From positions 1 through 64,000 of the forward strand of contig NZ_QQOA01000023.1 of assembly GCF_003443895.1 (NCBI RefSeq): a stretch of 64,000 bases of DNA, in the 5' to 3' direction. Below are positions 35,422-44,608 of the stretch, one piece after another. The stretch is from Paraburkholderia phosphatilytica (GTDB lineage Bacteria > Pseudomonadota > Gammaproteobacteria > Burkholderiales > Burkholderiaceae). A program made the position numbers and the translations under genes. A model generated the notes under the pieces. The model was given only the letters and a program-made list of their open reading frames with translations, did not search any database and was not told where the DNA came from. The first letter of the stretch is position 1. Each line of letters starts with the position of its first letter.

Positions 35422-35696
35422 GTCGGTTTCCAACCTAAATTGGTAAATTTTTAATGCAACGCTTTCGCCGCCTTCCGACGGACTTCGCCTGACGGTAGAA
35501 ATGACAGCGGCGGCGTCGCCAGGCCGCGCTGCGGCAAACGTTTGCAAAGCCGTTCGGACGGCAGACGGTTCAGTGCCCGCGACTCGCACGACCGGTTGCG
35601 ATTGCCATATTAAATATGCGCATAACTGCGAATGGTAATGCCGTGTAAGGGATGGCGTCGTCCGGTCGACTCCGTCATTCCGGATCACGCCGCCGC
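35422..35696. other. AT-rich intergenic stretch with two palindromes
   Basis: No gene is supported. GCAAACGTTTGC (35534-35545) is a LacI/PurR-like palindrome, and CATATT-A-AATATG (35606-35618) is an AT-rich one. Neither is next to a gene start; the flanking gene 35697-37124 ends here. Confidence 0.5.
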
Positions 35697-37124
35697 TCAA
35701 CGGCCGGCCCGTTTCGCGAATTCCGCGAGCCATGCGACCGCATCGTCCCGCACGGTGCTCCAGTCGCCCATCACCGATTGCCTGAGCACGCTGACATCGT
35801 GCATCCATGGCGAGACCGGATCGTCGTGCCCCCAGCGCCACTCGCCCGTCGCGTTCGTCATGACCGCGGTCGGCCTGCCGATCATCGCGGCGAGGTTCGC
35901 GATGCCGGAGTCGACGCTCAGCACCGCATCCAGCTGCTCGATACACGCGGCGGTCTCGGCAAAGGTCTGGATGCCGGGCTCGTAGCGGCTCACGTTGCCG
36001 GCCCGATGCCCGGCTTCCGCCTCGACGCTCGGGTGGTGCAGATTGACGAAGTGGACCGCGCCGGCAATGCGCGGGTCCATCGTGAGCCGGTCGACCTCGG
36101 CGAGCGGCAGGCTGCGCAGCGCGGCCCAGCAGCGGTTCACGCTGCCCAGCTGCCCGACGTGACGCTGCCCGCAGTCCCAGAACAGGCCCACGATCGCTTT
36201 GCCTGGATGCTGCGCGCGCAATGCGGCCGCCCAGCCGGACGCCGTGTCGCGCTGGGTTTCAGGCGCGCGCAACCACGCGGGAAAGTACCGTTCCGGCAGC
36301 GGATCGTGCGCGGCAGCCAGCACCGGCAGATGCAGCAGCGACGCGTGCAGATCGGGCGCGAATGCACGCACCGCCGGCAGCAGCGCGTCGGGCAGCGGCG
36401 CGCCGTAGGGCAATGGCCGCGGCGCTGCGACCACGACACAATCGGGCAGCGAGGCTTCGACGAGCGCATGAATCTGCCGGTCGCAGGTGATCATCAGCGT
36501 CGCGCCCGCGGCACGCCAGTGCGCGATGCACGCGAACAGCAGGAACTGGTCGCCGAAGCCGAGCTGATGCGTGACGAGCACGCGCCGGCCGCGCACATCC
36601 TGCCCGCCCGACCAGGTTGGAAGGTCTGCGGGGCGATAGTTGCCGCTGTCGTCGGTATTGCGGATCAGCCAGTGCAGAAAGCCCTGGGTCTGGCCGATGC
36701 TCAGCAGCGCCTCAGCCAGCCAGTTTTCGGCGCGCGCGCCAACGGGATCGCCCTCCGCATGGCCAGTTCGCATCGCGCTTTCGAGCAACGGAATGGCCCG
36801 TTCGACGTCGCCCGCGAGGTACAGGTCGCGGCCGAGCTTCAGCTGATAGAACTGCGGCTTCCACGGCAGCGCGCGATACGCGAGCCAGGTCGCGACCGCG
36901 TCGTGGTGACGGCCCGCGAGACGCAGCGCCCGCGCGCGATCGTGCACGAACCACGGATTGCGAGGATCGAGCGCCAGGCCCTGCTCGGCCCAGGGCAGCA
37001 ATTCGTCGTCGCGCCGCAGACCGCACAACGTGCGGCAGATGCGCAGCAACAGGTCCGCGCTCTGAGGGTCGGCTGCGTAAGCGGCAAGCGCATCGTCGAG
37101 TGGCTGCTCAAGAGACGCTGACAT
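35697..37124 (-). CDS. TPR protein with a GT9/OGT-like glycosyltransferase-type C-terminal domain
   Basis: 475 residues. The first about 150 residues are TPR-like helix pairs (DELLPWAEQGLALDPRNPWFVHDRARALRLAGR, LYLAGDVERAIPLLESAM). The C-terminal 300 have a GT-B-like pattern: RVLVTHQLGFGDQFLLFACIAHW, VGLFWDCGQR, and DAVLSVDSGIANLAAMIGRPT, the nucleotide-sugar site motif seen in heptosyltransferase-like and O-GlcNAc-type enzymes. No signal peptide. It may glycosylate a cell-surface protein such as flagellin or an adhesin, or be a non-catalytic relative. It stands alone. Confidence 0.78.
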   Translation of the reverse strand: MSASLEQPLDDALAAYAADPQSADLLLRICRTLCGLRRDDELLPWAEQGLALDPRNPWFVHDRARALRLAGRHHDAVATWLAYRALPWKPQFYQLKLGRDLYLAGDVERAIPLLESAMRTGHAEGDPVGARAENWLAEALLSIGQTQGFLHWLIRNTDDSGNYRPADLPTWSGGQDVRGRRVLVTHQLGFGDQFLLFACIAHWRAAGATLMITCDRQIHALVEASLPDCVVVAAPRPLPYGAPLPDALLPAVRAFAPDLHASLLHLPVLAAAHDPLPERYFPAWLRAPETQRDTASGWAAALRAQHPGKAIVGLFWDCGQRHVGQLGSVNRCWAALRSLPLAEVDRLTMDPRIAGAVHFVNLHHPSVEAEAGHRAGNVSRYEPGIQTFAETAACIEQLDAVLSVDSGIANLAAMIGRPTAVMTNATGEWRWGHDDPVSPWMHDVSVLRQSVMGDWSTVRDDAVAWLAEFAKRAGR

Positions 37125-37522
37125 GCGGACACTCCATCGGGTTGGTCGGGCGCGCGAAGCCTAACACCGAGCGCTTCGATACGAGGCCCGACCTGCGGGC
37201 AAAACGCAATTCGTAACGGAAACGCCCTTTATTTGACGGGTTTGAGCATGAACCGTGACGGCTTCGTTGTGTCCCGTCAGCAAGCGTAGTGCACGCCGTG
37301 TGGATGCGCCAATGGCTTCTGGTGAATTTGATCAGTACTCCAACATTGATGATGCGAAGGGACATCCGTGCGATGAACGATGCGATTCTGGCAACGATGA
37401 AATCCAGGCTATTCGTTGTTCCCGATGCGGAAACGAAAACGCCTCGTCAACGGGTGACGAGGCGTTCGGGCTTGCCTTCGCTGCGACGTGCGGACCAGCT
37501 GCACCCGCCGATAACGTGACGA
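37125..37522. other. Intergenic region with one terminator
   Basis: 398 bases upstream of the TPR gene and downstream of the dehydrogenase gene. Apart from the terminator at 37430-37466 I see no gene; the forward open readings through it have weak coding bias. Confidence 0.5.
37430..37466 (-). terminator. Terminator of the aldehyde dehydrogenase gene
   Basis: Perfect 12-bp stem AACGCCTCGTCA (37438-37449) with TGACGAGGCGTT (37455-37466), 5-base loop; on the minus strand it continues as TTTTCGTTT. Confidence 0.88.
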
Positions 37523-38968
37523 TCAGCCGTTCATCACCGTCACGGACTTCGTGACGAGATAGGCTTCCAGCGCTTCCGGGCCGCCTTCGGAGCCGTAGCC
37601 CGAATCCTTCACGCCGCCGAACGGCATTTCCGGCGTCGGCGTGGCGGGCTGGTTGATCCACAGCATGCCGACTTCGAGATGCTGCGACAGCAGATGGACA
37701 TTGCGGGACGATTTCGTGAACGCATAGCCCGCGAGACCGTACGGCAGGCGGTTCGCTTCCGCGATCGCCTCTTCGAGGTTGTCGAAGCCGCGCACCGCCG
37801 CGACCGGACCGAACGGCTCGTTGTTGAACACGTCCGCTTCGAGCGACACGTCGGTCAGCACGGTCGGCGCGAAAAAGTTGCCTTCGCTGCCCACCCGTTC
37901 GCCGCCGGTGGCGATCGTCGCGCCGGTCGAGCGCGCGTCGTCCAGCACCTTCGCCATGGCCGTCAGACGGCGCGCGTTCGCGAGCGGTCCGATCGTCGTG
38001 CCTTCGGCGAGACCGTCGCCCAGCTTGAGGCTTTCAGCGTGCTTGACGAGCGCCTGCACGAACTCCTGACGCACGCTGTTGTGCACGAGGAAGCGCGTGG
38101 GCGAAATGCAGACCTGGCCCGCGTTGCGGAACTTCGCGGCGCCGGCGGCCTTCACCGCGAGCGCGACGTCCGCGTCCTCGGCAACGATCACCGGTGCGTG
38201 TCCGCCAAGCTCCATCGTGGCCCGCTTCATGTGCTGGCCCGCGAGCGCGGCAAGCTGCTTGCCGACCGGCGTCGAGCCGGTAAACGTGACCTTGCGGATG
38301 ACCGGATGCGCGATCAGGTAGCTCGAGATTTCCGCGGGGTTGCCGTACACGAGGCCGATCACGCCGGCGGGCACGCCCGCGTCGACGAAGGCCTGCAGCA
38401 GCGCGGCCGGTGAAGCCGGCGTTTCTTCGGGCGCCTTCACGAGGAACGAGCAGCCGCATGCGAGCGCGGCGCTCAGCTTGCGCACCACCTGGTTGATCGG
38501 GAAATTCCACGGCGTGAACGCGGCGACCGGACCGATCGGCTCCTTCAGCACGAGTTGCTGCGCGTTGATGTTGCGCGGCGGCACTACGCGGCCGTACACG
38601 CGGCGCCCTTCATCGGCGAACCACTCGATGATGTCGCACGCCGACAGCACTTCGATCCGCGCTTCCGCGAACGGCTTGCCCTGCTCCATCGTCATCAGGC
38701 GCGCGGTGTGGTCGGCGCGCTCGCGCAGCAGCGCGGCGGCCTTGCGCATCGTCGCGGCGCGCTCGTTGGACGGCACCTTGCGCCAGGTTTCGAAGCCGCG
38801 TTGCGCCGCGGCGAGCGCGCGGTCCAGATCCGCAATGCCGGCATGCGCGACCTTGCCGATCGGCTTGCCGGTGGCGGGATTGATGACGTCGAGAGTCTTG
38901 CCGCTTTCGGCGTCGCACCACTCGCCGTTAATCAAAAGTCGGGTATCGGTATAGCTCGAAGTGGTCAT
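37523..38968 (-). CDS. NAD(P)-dependent succinate-semialdehyde dehydrogenase-type aldehyde dehydrogenase
   Basis: 481 residues. ALDH family throughout: TPWNFPINQVVRKLSAALACGC (cofactor site), FTGSTPVGK, ELGGHAPVIV (general-base Glu), and the catalytic Cys in GQVCISPTRF. The opening LLINGEWCDAESGKTLDVINPATG and NINAQQLVLKEPIGPVA resemble GabD and related semialdehyde or ketoglutarate-semialdehyde dehydrogenases. It oxidises an aldehyde to the acid in the cytoplasm. It is monocistronic with its own strong terminator; no gabT is adjacent, so the substrate is uncertain. Confidence 0.9.
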   Translation of the reverse strand: MTTSSYTDTRLLINGEWCDAESGKTLDVINPATGKPIGKVAHAGIADLDRALAAAQRGFETWRKVPSNERAATMRKAAALLRERADHTARLMTMEQGKPFAEARIEVLSACDIIEWFADEGRRVYGRVVPPRNINAQQLVLKEPIGPVAAFTPWNFPINQVVRKLSAALACGCSFLVKAPEETPASPAALLQAFVDAGVPAGVIGLVYGNPAEISSYLIAHPVIRKVTFTGSTPVGKQLAALAGQHMKRATMELGGHAPVIVAEDADVALAVKAAGAAKFRNAGQVCISPTRFLVHNSVRQEFVQALVKHAESLKLGDGLAEGTTIGPLANARRLTAMAKVLDDARSTGATIATGGERVGSEGNFFAPTVLTDVSLEADVFNNEPFGPVAAVRGFDNLEEAIAEANRLPYGLAGYAFTKSSRNVHLLSQHLEVGMLWINQPATPTPEMPFGGVKDSGYGSEGGPEALEAYLVTKSVTVMNG

Positions 38969-39168
38969 GGAGGGTTCCTGTTGCCTGAGGAGGGAAAGCG
39001 TCGCGGGCGCCCTCGGGAGAACCCGGGGCGCCGCGCATGAAAGTCAGACAACTGGCATCTTAGCCGATCGGGCCGGATCTTACCGGCGACCCCGCCGGCC
39101 GGTGCTCGGTGGCGCGCCGGTCTGGCCGGCGTCTTCTTTCAGCTTATTGAACTGAACTGAATCGAGGT

Positions 39169-40224
39169 TCAGACCGTTTTCCAGCGGGCATCCGCGACGT
39201 CGAGCTTGCGCGGAATCAGCTTCAGGTTCGTGAACGTGTCGGCGATCTGCTGCTGGTACGCGATCGTCTTTTCAGTGATCGGCTGAACGTCGTAGCTCTG
39301 GCGGTTCAGCGCGAGTTCGAGCGTGGGCACGTCGAGGCCAACGAGCGGCGACAGTTGCGCCGCCACCTCGGACACGTGGTCGCGCGCGTACACGTCCACC
39401 TTCTCGATCTCGTCGAGCAGCGTTTGCACGAGCGGCCGTTCCGCCTGTGCGAACTTGCGCGACGCGAGGTAATACTGGACGTTGTCGACCAGCCCCTCGC
39501 CATCCACGAGCACGCGCGCGTTCGCCTGACGTTGCACGGCTGCGAGATACGGGTCCCAGATCACCCAGGCATCGACGCCGTTCTGCGTAAACGCCGCGCG
39601 TCCGTCAGCCGGCGCGAGATACGCGGGCTGGATGTCGCGATAGTCGAGCTTCGCGCTTTGCAACGCCTTCACCAGCAGATAATGCACGTTCGACCCGCGG
39701 TTCAGCGCGACCCGTTTGCCGCGCAGATCGGCCACAGTACGAATCGGCGAATGCTCCGGCACGACAATCGCCTCGCCTTTGGGCGCAGGCGGCTCGCTGC
39801 CGATATAGACGAAGTCGACGCCGCCCGCCTGCGCGAAGATCGGCGGTGTTTCACCGACCGTGCCGATATCGATCGCGCCGGCGTTGAGCCCTTCCAGCAG
39901 TTGCGGGCCGCCGGGGAATTCGAGCCACTGCACGCTGATGCCTTGCGGTGCGAGCCGCTTTTCGAGTGTGCCTCGGGCCTTCAGTACGACGAAATTACCG
40001 TACTTCTGGTAGCCGATTCGGATCGTCTTGCCGCTTCCCTGTGCGTGAGCCGTACCGCTTGCGAAGAGCGATGCACCGGCCGTGAGCAGACCCGCGCCGT
40101 TGACGGCAGCGGCGCCTGCCATACCGGCCACTGCTTTCAGCAAAGTGCGACGGGTTGCGTCGTGTTGAAGGTTGGTCTGTTCGTGTGGATCGGCGTGCGC
40201 CGTATTGCGTCGATTGTGCGACAT
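39169..40224 (-). CDS. SsuA-like aliphatic sulfonate (taurine/nitrate-type) binding protein
   Basis: 351 residues. The N-terminus carries TRRTLLK before a hydrophobic stretch and a cleavage-like TAHAQ (about residue 61), resembling a Tat-type signal. The mature region is an SBP_bac family fold: TIRIGYQKYGNFVVLKARG, EFPGGPQLLEGLNAGAIDIGTVGETPPIFAQ, DLRGKRVALNRGSNVHYLLVKAL and VDAWVIWDPYLAAVQ, all typical of SsuA. It should bind alkanesulfonates in the periplasm as a sulfur source. The ssuB, ssuC and ssuD partners are not in the window. Confidence 0.9.
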   Translation of the reverse strand: MSHNRRNTAHADPHEQTNLQHDATRRTLLKAVAGMAGAAAVNGAGLLTAGASLFASGTAHAQGSGKTIRIGYQKYGNFVVLKARGTLEKRLAPQGISVQWLEFPGGPQLLEGLNAGAIDIGTVGETPPIFAQAGGVDFVYIGSEPPAPKGEAIVVPEHSPIRTVADLRGKRVALNRGSNVHYLLVKALQSAKLDYRDIQPAYLAPADGRAAFTQNGVDAWVIWDPYLAAVQRQANARVLVDGEGLVDNVQYYLASRKFAQAERPLVQTLLDEIEKVDVYARDHVSEVAAQLSPLVGLDVPTLELALNRQSYDVQPITEKTIAYQQQIADTFTNLKLIPRKLDVADARWKTV

Positions 40225-40408
40225 CGTTTCTACCCTGCCTGTGCCGGTTCAGCGCATGCGGCTGCATGCCTGCTGAATCATGCGGGGCCGGGTCTCGATG
40301 CGTCAACGCATCGCTTCGAAGAAATTCTGCTATCGATTTTCTGTTCGCTGCGGAACGTTCAGTGTGAGTGTGCGAGTGAATGAGCAGCGTGCCGGAATGA
40401 ACGCGTGT

Positions 40409-40972
40409 TCATTCGCCCTGTTCAGTCGTTGGCTTTTCAGGATCCTGTTTCGTTCGGTACGGCAATCTTGCCGCAGCAGGATCCGTCGTGGTCTCGTCGA
40501 TCACGCGATCGACGTCCGCCGTCTTCGCCAGCTCCGCGATGAACTGCTTCGTGTCGAAATCTTTTGCGACGCAGCCCTGCACATAGATGAACCGACGCTG
40601 CAGCATCAGCCACAATGAAGTCTTGTCGCGCCAGTGCGTTGCGTTGCTGATGGTGAGCAGCCGCCGCTGCACGGATTCGGCAATCTCGCGGTCGTACAGG
40701 TACGCATTCGCCAGCCTGCAACGCCCCTCGACCCAGCAGCTGTTCCCGCGTTCGATGCGATAGTGCGATTCGCCGAGCCACTCCTCGTCGGTTTCCATTG
40801 GTCCAAGCGGTTCCGGGCAATTCGGCACGGCCTGAGAAATACGCACGAACGGGTCGTTGCCGCGATTGGCGCGTGCGTTCTTTTCGTTGTTCGCGTCTGC
40901 TGCATGAACGTACTGCTGTGCGCTGAGCACGATCAGGATCATTGTGAAGAAGGACTGCCGGAACCGCTTCAT
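40409..40972 (-). CDS. Secreted hypothetical protein with a BON-like region
   Basis: 187 residues. The N-terminus MKRFRQSFFTMILIVLSAQQYVHA is a signal peptide, cleaved near residue 24-25. A Cys-containing middle follows (NCPEP, SCWVEGRC, two candidate disulphide Cys). About 108-165 (SVQRRLLTISNATHWRDKTS, RRFIYVQGCVAKDFDTKQF, VDRVIDE) has the strand/helix order of a BON domain. The tail is Pro/Glu-rich. Likely periplasmic and unnamed; composition is slightly less GC-rich than its neighbours. Confidence 0.7.
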   Translation of the reverse strand: MKRFRQSFFTMILIVLSAQQYVHAADANNEKNARANRGNDPFVRISQAVPNCPEPLGPMETDEEWLGESHYRIERGNSCWVEGRCRLANAYLYDREIAESVQRRLLTISNATHWRDKTSLWLMLQRRFIYVQGCVAKDFDTKQFIAELAKTADVDRVIDETTTDPAAARLPYRTKQDPEKPTTEQGE

Positions 40973-41044
40973 GATTCTCAGTGCTCCTTTTTTTAGCGAA
41001 GCGAGCGCTATGCGGCCAACCGAAGTGCCGCGCTTCGCGACCCG

Positions 41045-41821
41045 CTACAGCAGCTCCGCGGCCAGTTCGTCCAGCTCGAGCCGGTGGGTCCTGTCATGGT
41101 CCAGCAGCTCGCGGACGAGGTCTTCGATTGTCATGCGCAGCGTACCGTCGCGCAAGCCGCAGCGCGCGAGCTGTTCGGGCTTGATGCGCCCGAATGTCTG
41201 GCACAGCCGCGCCCTGCCCGCCCGAAACGCGGCGAGTGCGTCGTCCAGATTCTGGCCGAGATAGCCGCGCTCCACGGCGAGCACCGAACCGTCGACCGAC
41301 TCCAGTAACGGCAGCTTCTTCGTTCGCACCGCATGGACCCGCGCCGCGAATACTTCGTCGATGTCGCGAAGATGGCATAGGTGTTCGACGAGCGCGAAGC
41401 CGGTACCCTCGGGCTTGCGCTTCCACAGCGACGCTGGAAAACGCCCCACCTGCGCGCTCACCGCATCCGGCATCTCGCCCAGCCGCTCGACGACGTTCGC
41501 ATATGACATCGCGACCGGCTGCGCGCTGAACACCGCGCCGTAGCTGAACAGCGGACCGCCGACACGGCCGCGCGCCTGCACGACCTCGTGCCCGTGGCGG
41601 CGCATCACTTCCGCCGCCATCGCGCCGCAGAACTGACGCGCTGTGGCGTGATCCCCGATTTCGGGAAACTTGAGCGCGAGTTCGTCGTGGACGGCCGCAA
41701 TGGCCGCCACCCCGGCGCGCGACAGCGCCGCGAACTCGACGTAACGGCTGGGCGTATCGAGCAGCGCTTCGAGCTGCCGCCCGAGCGCCGTCGCCCTGAA
41801 CTGATCGAACCTGGAATGCAT
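41045..41821 (-). CDS. DinB-like metal-dependent helical-bundle protein
   Basis: 258 residues. The first about 100 residues are helical and unassigned. From about 110 it resembles DinB/DUF664 four-helix proteins: ERLGEMPDAVSAQVGRFPASLWKRKPEGTGFALVEHLCHLRDIDE, with His at the usual metal positions (EHLCHLRD), and a late DLVRELLDHDRTHRLELDELAAEL (HDRTH). Such proteins include thiol-dependent transferases, but many have no known role. A perfect inverted repeat lies directly upstream of the start. Confidence 0.78.
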   Translation of the reverse strand: MHSRFDQFRATALGRQLEALLDTPSRYVEFAALSRAGVAAIAAVHDELALKFPEIGDHATARQFCGAMAAEVMRRHGHEVVQARGRVGGPLFSYGAVFSAQPVAMSYANVVERLGEMPDAVSAQVGRFPASLWKRKPEGTGFALVEHLCHLRDIDEVFAARVHAVRTKKLPLLESVDGSVLAVERGYLGQNLDDALAAFRAGRARLCQTFGRIKPEQLARCGLRDGTLRMTIEDLVRELLDHDRTHRLELDELAAELL

Positions 41822-41843
41822 CGCCCGTAACCGCGCTTTTTAT

Positions 41844-41864
41844 AACGTATCAAAACGATACGTT
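41844..41864. promoter_or_regulatory. Operator-like inverted repeat upstream of the DinB-like gene
   Basis: AACGTATC-AAAAC-GATACGTT, perfect 8-base arms, ends 22 bases from the start codon at 41821. It shares the GTATC...GATAC core with the element at 21866-21884. Placement fits a repressor site. Confidence 0.6.
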
Positions 41865-42008
41865 ACTGGCGACGGCGCAGTCAAGCGTAGCTGGATATCC
41901 AGGCTTACGGGTTGCCCGAACTGCGTGGCATGATGTCGTTCATGTGCCGCGGCCTCGACCCGGAATTCGTGACCGCGATTTTCCTTGTTCAGCGATAAAC
42001 CTCACGCC

Positions 42009-42398
42009 ATGACGATCGAACTGACGCTGCTCGGCTGGACGCTGGTGCTGGCGCTCGTGCAGGTGTTGCTGCCTGCGCTCGCGCGCAACCACGAAACCGG
42101 CCTGGGCTACAACGCCGGGCCGCGCGACGAAGCCGGGCCGCCGGTCGGCCGGATCACGGCGCGCCTGATGCGCGCGCAACGCAATCTGTTCGAAACCTTG
42201 CCCGTGTTCGCCGCCGCGGTACTGATCGTGCAGGTGACAGGTCGCGACAATGCGGTCACGCATGCGGGTGCGTGGCTCTACTTCGTCGCGCGGATCGTCT
42301 ATGTACCGCTCTACGCGGCCGGTATTCCGTACCTGCGCTCGCTCGTGTGGGTGGCGTCAATGGCCGGTATCCTGATGCTGCTCGGCCGCGTGCTCTGA
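42009..42398 (+). CDS. MAPEG-family membrane protein
   Basis: 129 residues from ATG 42009. Four membrane segments: about 5-24, 58-78, 84-102 and 108-126. Family strings include GPRDEAGPPVGRITARLMRAQRNLFETLPVFAAAVL, in which R..RA..N..E....F is the glutathione-binding core of MAPEG proteins, and YFVARIVYVPLYAAGIPYLRS. Bacterial members are small inner-membrane proteins of mostly unknown function. It is followed 67 bases later by an esterase gene on the same strand. Confidence 0.88.
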   Translation: MTIELTLLGWTLVLALVQVLLPALARNHETGLGYNAGPRDEAGPPVGRITARLMRAQRNLFETLPVFAAAVLIVQVTGRDNAVTHAGAWLYFVARIVYVPLYAAGIPYLRSLVWVASMAGILMLLGRVL

Positions 42399-42465
42399 TC
42401 GACTTCCCGGGGCCAGGCTTCACTGAACGGCATCTTCATTGCATTGAACCAGACTGAACGACATC

Positions 42466-43155
42466 ATGAACGCTTCCACCACCTTCGTTGAACTCGAATC
42501 GGCGCCGAATCCCGAATTCGCGATCGTCCTGATGCATGGCCTCGGCGCGGATGCCAACGATTTCGTGCCGCTCGTGCCCGAGCTGCATCTGTCCAACCTG
42601 CCGGGCGTGCGCTTCGTCTTCCCGAATGCGCCCGAGATTCCGGTCACGGCCAACAACGGCTACATCATGCGGGCGTGGTACGACATCCTGTCCTTCGGCG
42701 GCATCAACCGGCAGGTCGACGAAGCGGGTATCGAAGCATCGTGCCGCACGATCCGGCATCTGATCGAAGCGCAGAACGATCGCGGCATTCCCACTTCGAA
42801 GATATTCCTGTCGGGCTTCTCGCAGGGCGGCGCGATGGCGTACTCCGCCGGCCTGACGCATCCGGACGCGCTGGCGGGGCTGATCGTGATGTCGGGTTAT
42901 GTGCCTTCGCAGGATTTCATTGAACGGCATTTCAGCGAAGTGAATCGCTCGCTGCCGGTGTTCGCCGCGCATGGCACGCAGGACGATGTGTTGCCGTTGC
43001 AGCTCGGCCAGACCGCGCGGGACTACGCGGCGGCGAAGGGCTGCAAGGTTCAGTGGAGCGAGTGGGCGATGCCGCACTCGGTGTGCGCGGAGGAGATCGC
43101 CGCGATGCGCGCGTGGCTCGTGGCGCGCATCGCAACGTTGTCGGATCGGGACTAG
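42466..43155 (+). CDS. Carboxylesterase/phospholipase-type alpha-beta hydrolase
   Basis: 229 residues. Acyl-protein-thioesterase-like family: VLMHGLGADANDFVPLVPEL (oxyanion loop), nucleophile LSGFSQGGAM (GxSxG), Asp in GTQDDVLPL and His in WAMPHSVCAEE complete the triad. Length is normal and there is no signal peptide, so it is cytoplasmic. It hydrolyses carboxylic or thio esters. It follows the MAPEG gene and converges with the glycoside hydrolase. Confidence 0.92.
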   Translation: MNASTTFVELESAPNPEFAIVLMHGLGADANDFVPLVPELHLSNLPGVRFVFPNAPEIPVTANNGYIMRAWYDILSFGGINRQVDEAGIEASCRTIRHLIEAQNDRGIPTSKIFLSGFSQGGAMAYSAGLTHPDALAGLIVMSGYVPSQDFIERHFSEVNRSLPVFAAHGTQDDVLPLQLGQTARDYAAAKGCKVQWSEWAMPHSVCAEEIAAMRAWLVARIATLSDRD

Positions 43156-43171
43156 CGACCGGTTTCGATCA

Positions 43172-44608
43172 TCAAGCCTTGTTTGCGGCGGTGAAGCTCT
43201 TGAACGCCGCATAGCAAGGCTTCTTCGTCACGCCGTCCGCTTCCAGCAGGCCGTACGTGTCGCCGCCCGGCATGTCGATCAGTTCGTACATCAGCACCGA
43301 CTGCAGGTTGTACGTGTCGCGCAGCGAGTAATACTCGTTGAGCGTGGTCGTCACGTACGACGTTTGCTGCGCGGCGGTATCCGACGTCATGTAGCCCCAC
43401 TCCGTCAGCCAGATCGGCATGCCGAACGAGTCCTTCAGGATCTGCAGCACGTTCGTGAGGCCCTGCGAACCCGCGCGCACGATGTCGCCCGAGCTTTCGT
43501 ACCAGTGGAACATCGTGATGTCCCACTGCAGCGGTGTCGCGCCCGAGGTCGGCGTCGCGGTACCGTTCGGCGTCTGGCCATTCCACAGCATCTGCAGCGC
43601 CGTGTAGTCGAGCGGAATGCCCACGTTCACGCCGCACTTGATGGTCGGGTCCACCGACTTCACGCCGTCGATCATGCCGCGGATCACGCCGCGGAACGCC
43701 GGCCAGTACGCCGGGTTGTAGTCGGCCGGCGAGTTGCCCGCGCCTGTCGACTCCACACCGTTCGCATCCAGTTCGTTGCCGCATTCAATGTAGCTGACGA
43801 GGCCCTTCAGCACCTGCGCGATCGATTGCGCGAGCTGGTAGCCGTACGCGTAGGACGTGCTTTCCGACGAGCTCTGATTCCAGTTCATCGGATTGATACA
43901 CGGCAGGATCGAGATGCCGCTGCCTTTGAACGCGCCGTTCAGCGCATTCGCGACGACCTGGGCCATGCCCGAGTCGGCGACGTCGGCACGGTAGTTGGTC
44001 ACGCCGAGGTCCTGCAGGATCGCGACCTGCTGCGCGGCCGTCATCGTGTCGTAGATGCCCGAGGTCCACGCCATGTGGCCGTTGATGCCGTAGAACAGCG
44101 ACGACGCGGTCGTGCTGCCGGATGACGACGAGGACGACGACGAACTCGTGCCGCGCGGATCCGACGACGCGCTCCACACGCTCGCCTGGTTCACGTACCA
44201 GCCGCCGTTCGCGTTTTCCGCGTAGATCGTGTGGTTCCAGTACAGGATCAGCGTCGCCGTGGTCGGGCATTTGGTGTTCACGCCGGCGCGCAGCACGCGA
44301 CCGCTCGAGAGCGTCCATTGAACGCCGTTACCGTCGGTGATCGAACTGCTCGGCGGCACCGTCGTGCCCGACACCGATTCCGCCGCCTTGCGGCGCTGTG
44401 CGTCCGCGACTGCGGCCGGACTTGCGTCGCTGCCCGAGCCACCGCCGCCGCAAGCGGCCAGCGCGATGCTGCCGGCGCCGGCCAGCAGACCCGTCAGGAA
44501 CTTGCGTCGTGTCGCAGGCGCGCCAGCAAGTCCGAGAGGTGAAATCTTCTCATTGAGAAATGGCGCAGTTAAATCTGAAGATTTATTGGTACGTTTAGTG
44601 ACAGCCAC
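43172..44608 (-). CDS. Secreted clan-A-type glycoside hydrolase (GH39/GH5-like)
   Basis: 478 residues from GTG 44608, with GGGGGA about 10 bases upstream. The N-terminus has TRRKFLTGLLAG before a hydrophobic run and ALAACGGGG, a combined Tat-like and lipobox signal. A linker of nine consecutive Ser joins an N-terminal region (about 95-155) to a TIM-barrel-like domain from about 170: FYGINGHMAWTSG, acid/base Glu in YIECGNELDANG, and nucleophile-type Glu in WLTEWGYMT. It probably cleaves a polysaccharide, perhaps an exopolysaccharide, at the cell surface. The family is inferred from the two Glu motifs. Confidence 0.82.
   Translation of the reverse strand: MAVTKRTNKSSDLTAPFLNEKISPLGLAGAPATRRKFLTGLLAGAGSIALAACGGGGSGSDASPAAVADAQRRKAAESVSGTTVPPSSSITDGNGVQWTLSSGRVLRAGVNTKCPTTATLILYWNHTIYAENANGGWYVNQASVWSASSDPRGTSSSSSSSSSGSTTASSLFYGINGHMAWTSGIYDTMTAAQQVAILQDLGVTNYRADVADSGMAQVVANALNGAFKGSGISILPCINPMNWNQSSSESTSYAYGYQLAQSIAQVLKGLVSYIECGNELDANGVESTGAGNSPADYNPAYWPAFRGVIRGMIDGVKSVDPTIKCGVNVGIPLDYTALQMLWNGQTPNGTATPTSGATPLQWDITMFHWYESSGDIVRAGSQGLTNVLQILKDSFGMPIWLTEWGYMTSDTAAQQTSYVTTTLNEYYSLRDTYNLQSVLMYELIDMPGGDTYGLLEADGVTKKPCYAAFKSFTAANKA

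Noticed and set aside
37255..37554. 99-codon plus-strand open frame downstream of the dehydrogenase gene
   Set aside because: It runs through the perfect terminator hairpin at 37438-37466 and into the antisense of the dehydrogenase, with no ribosome site.
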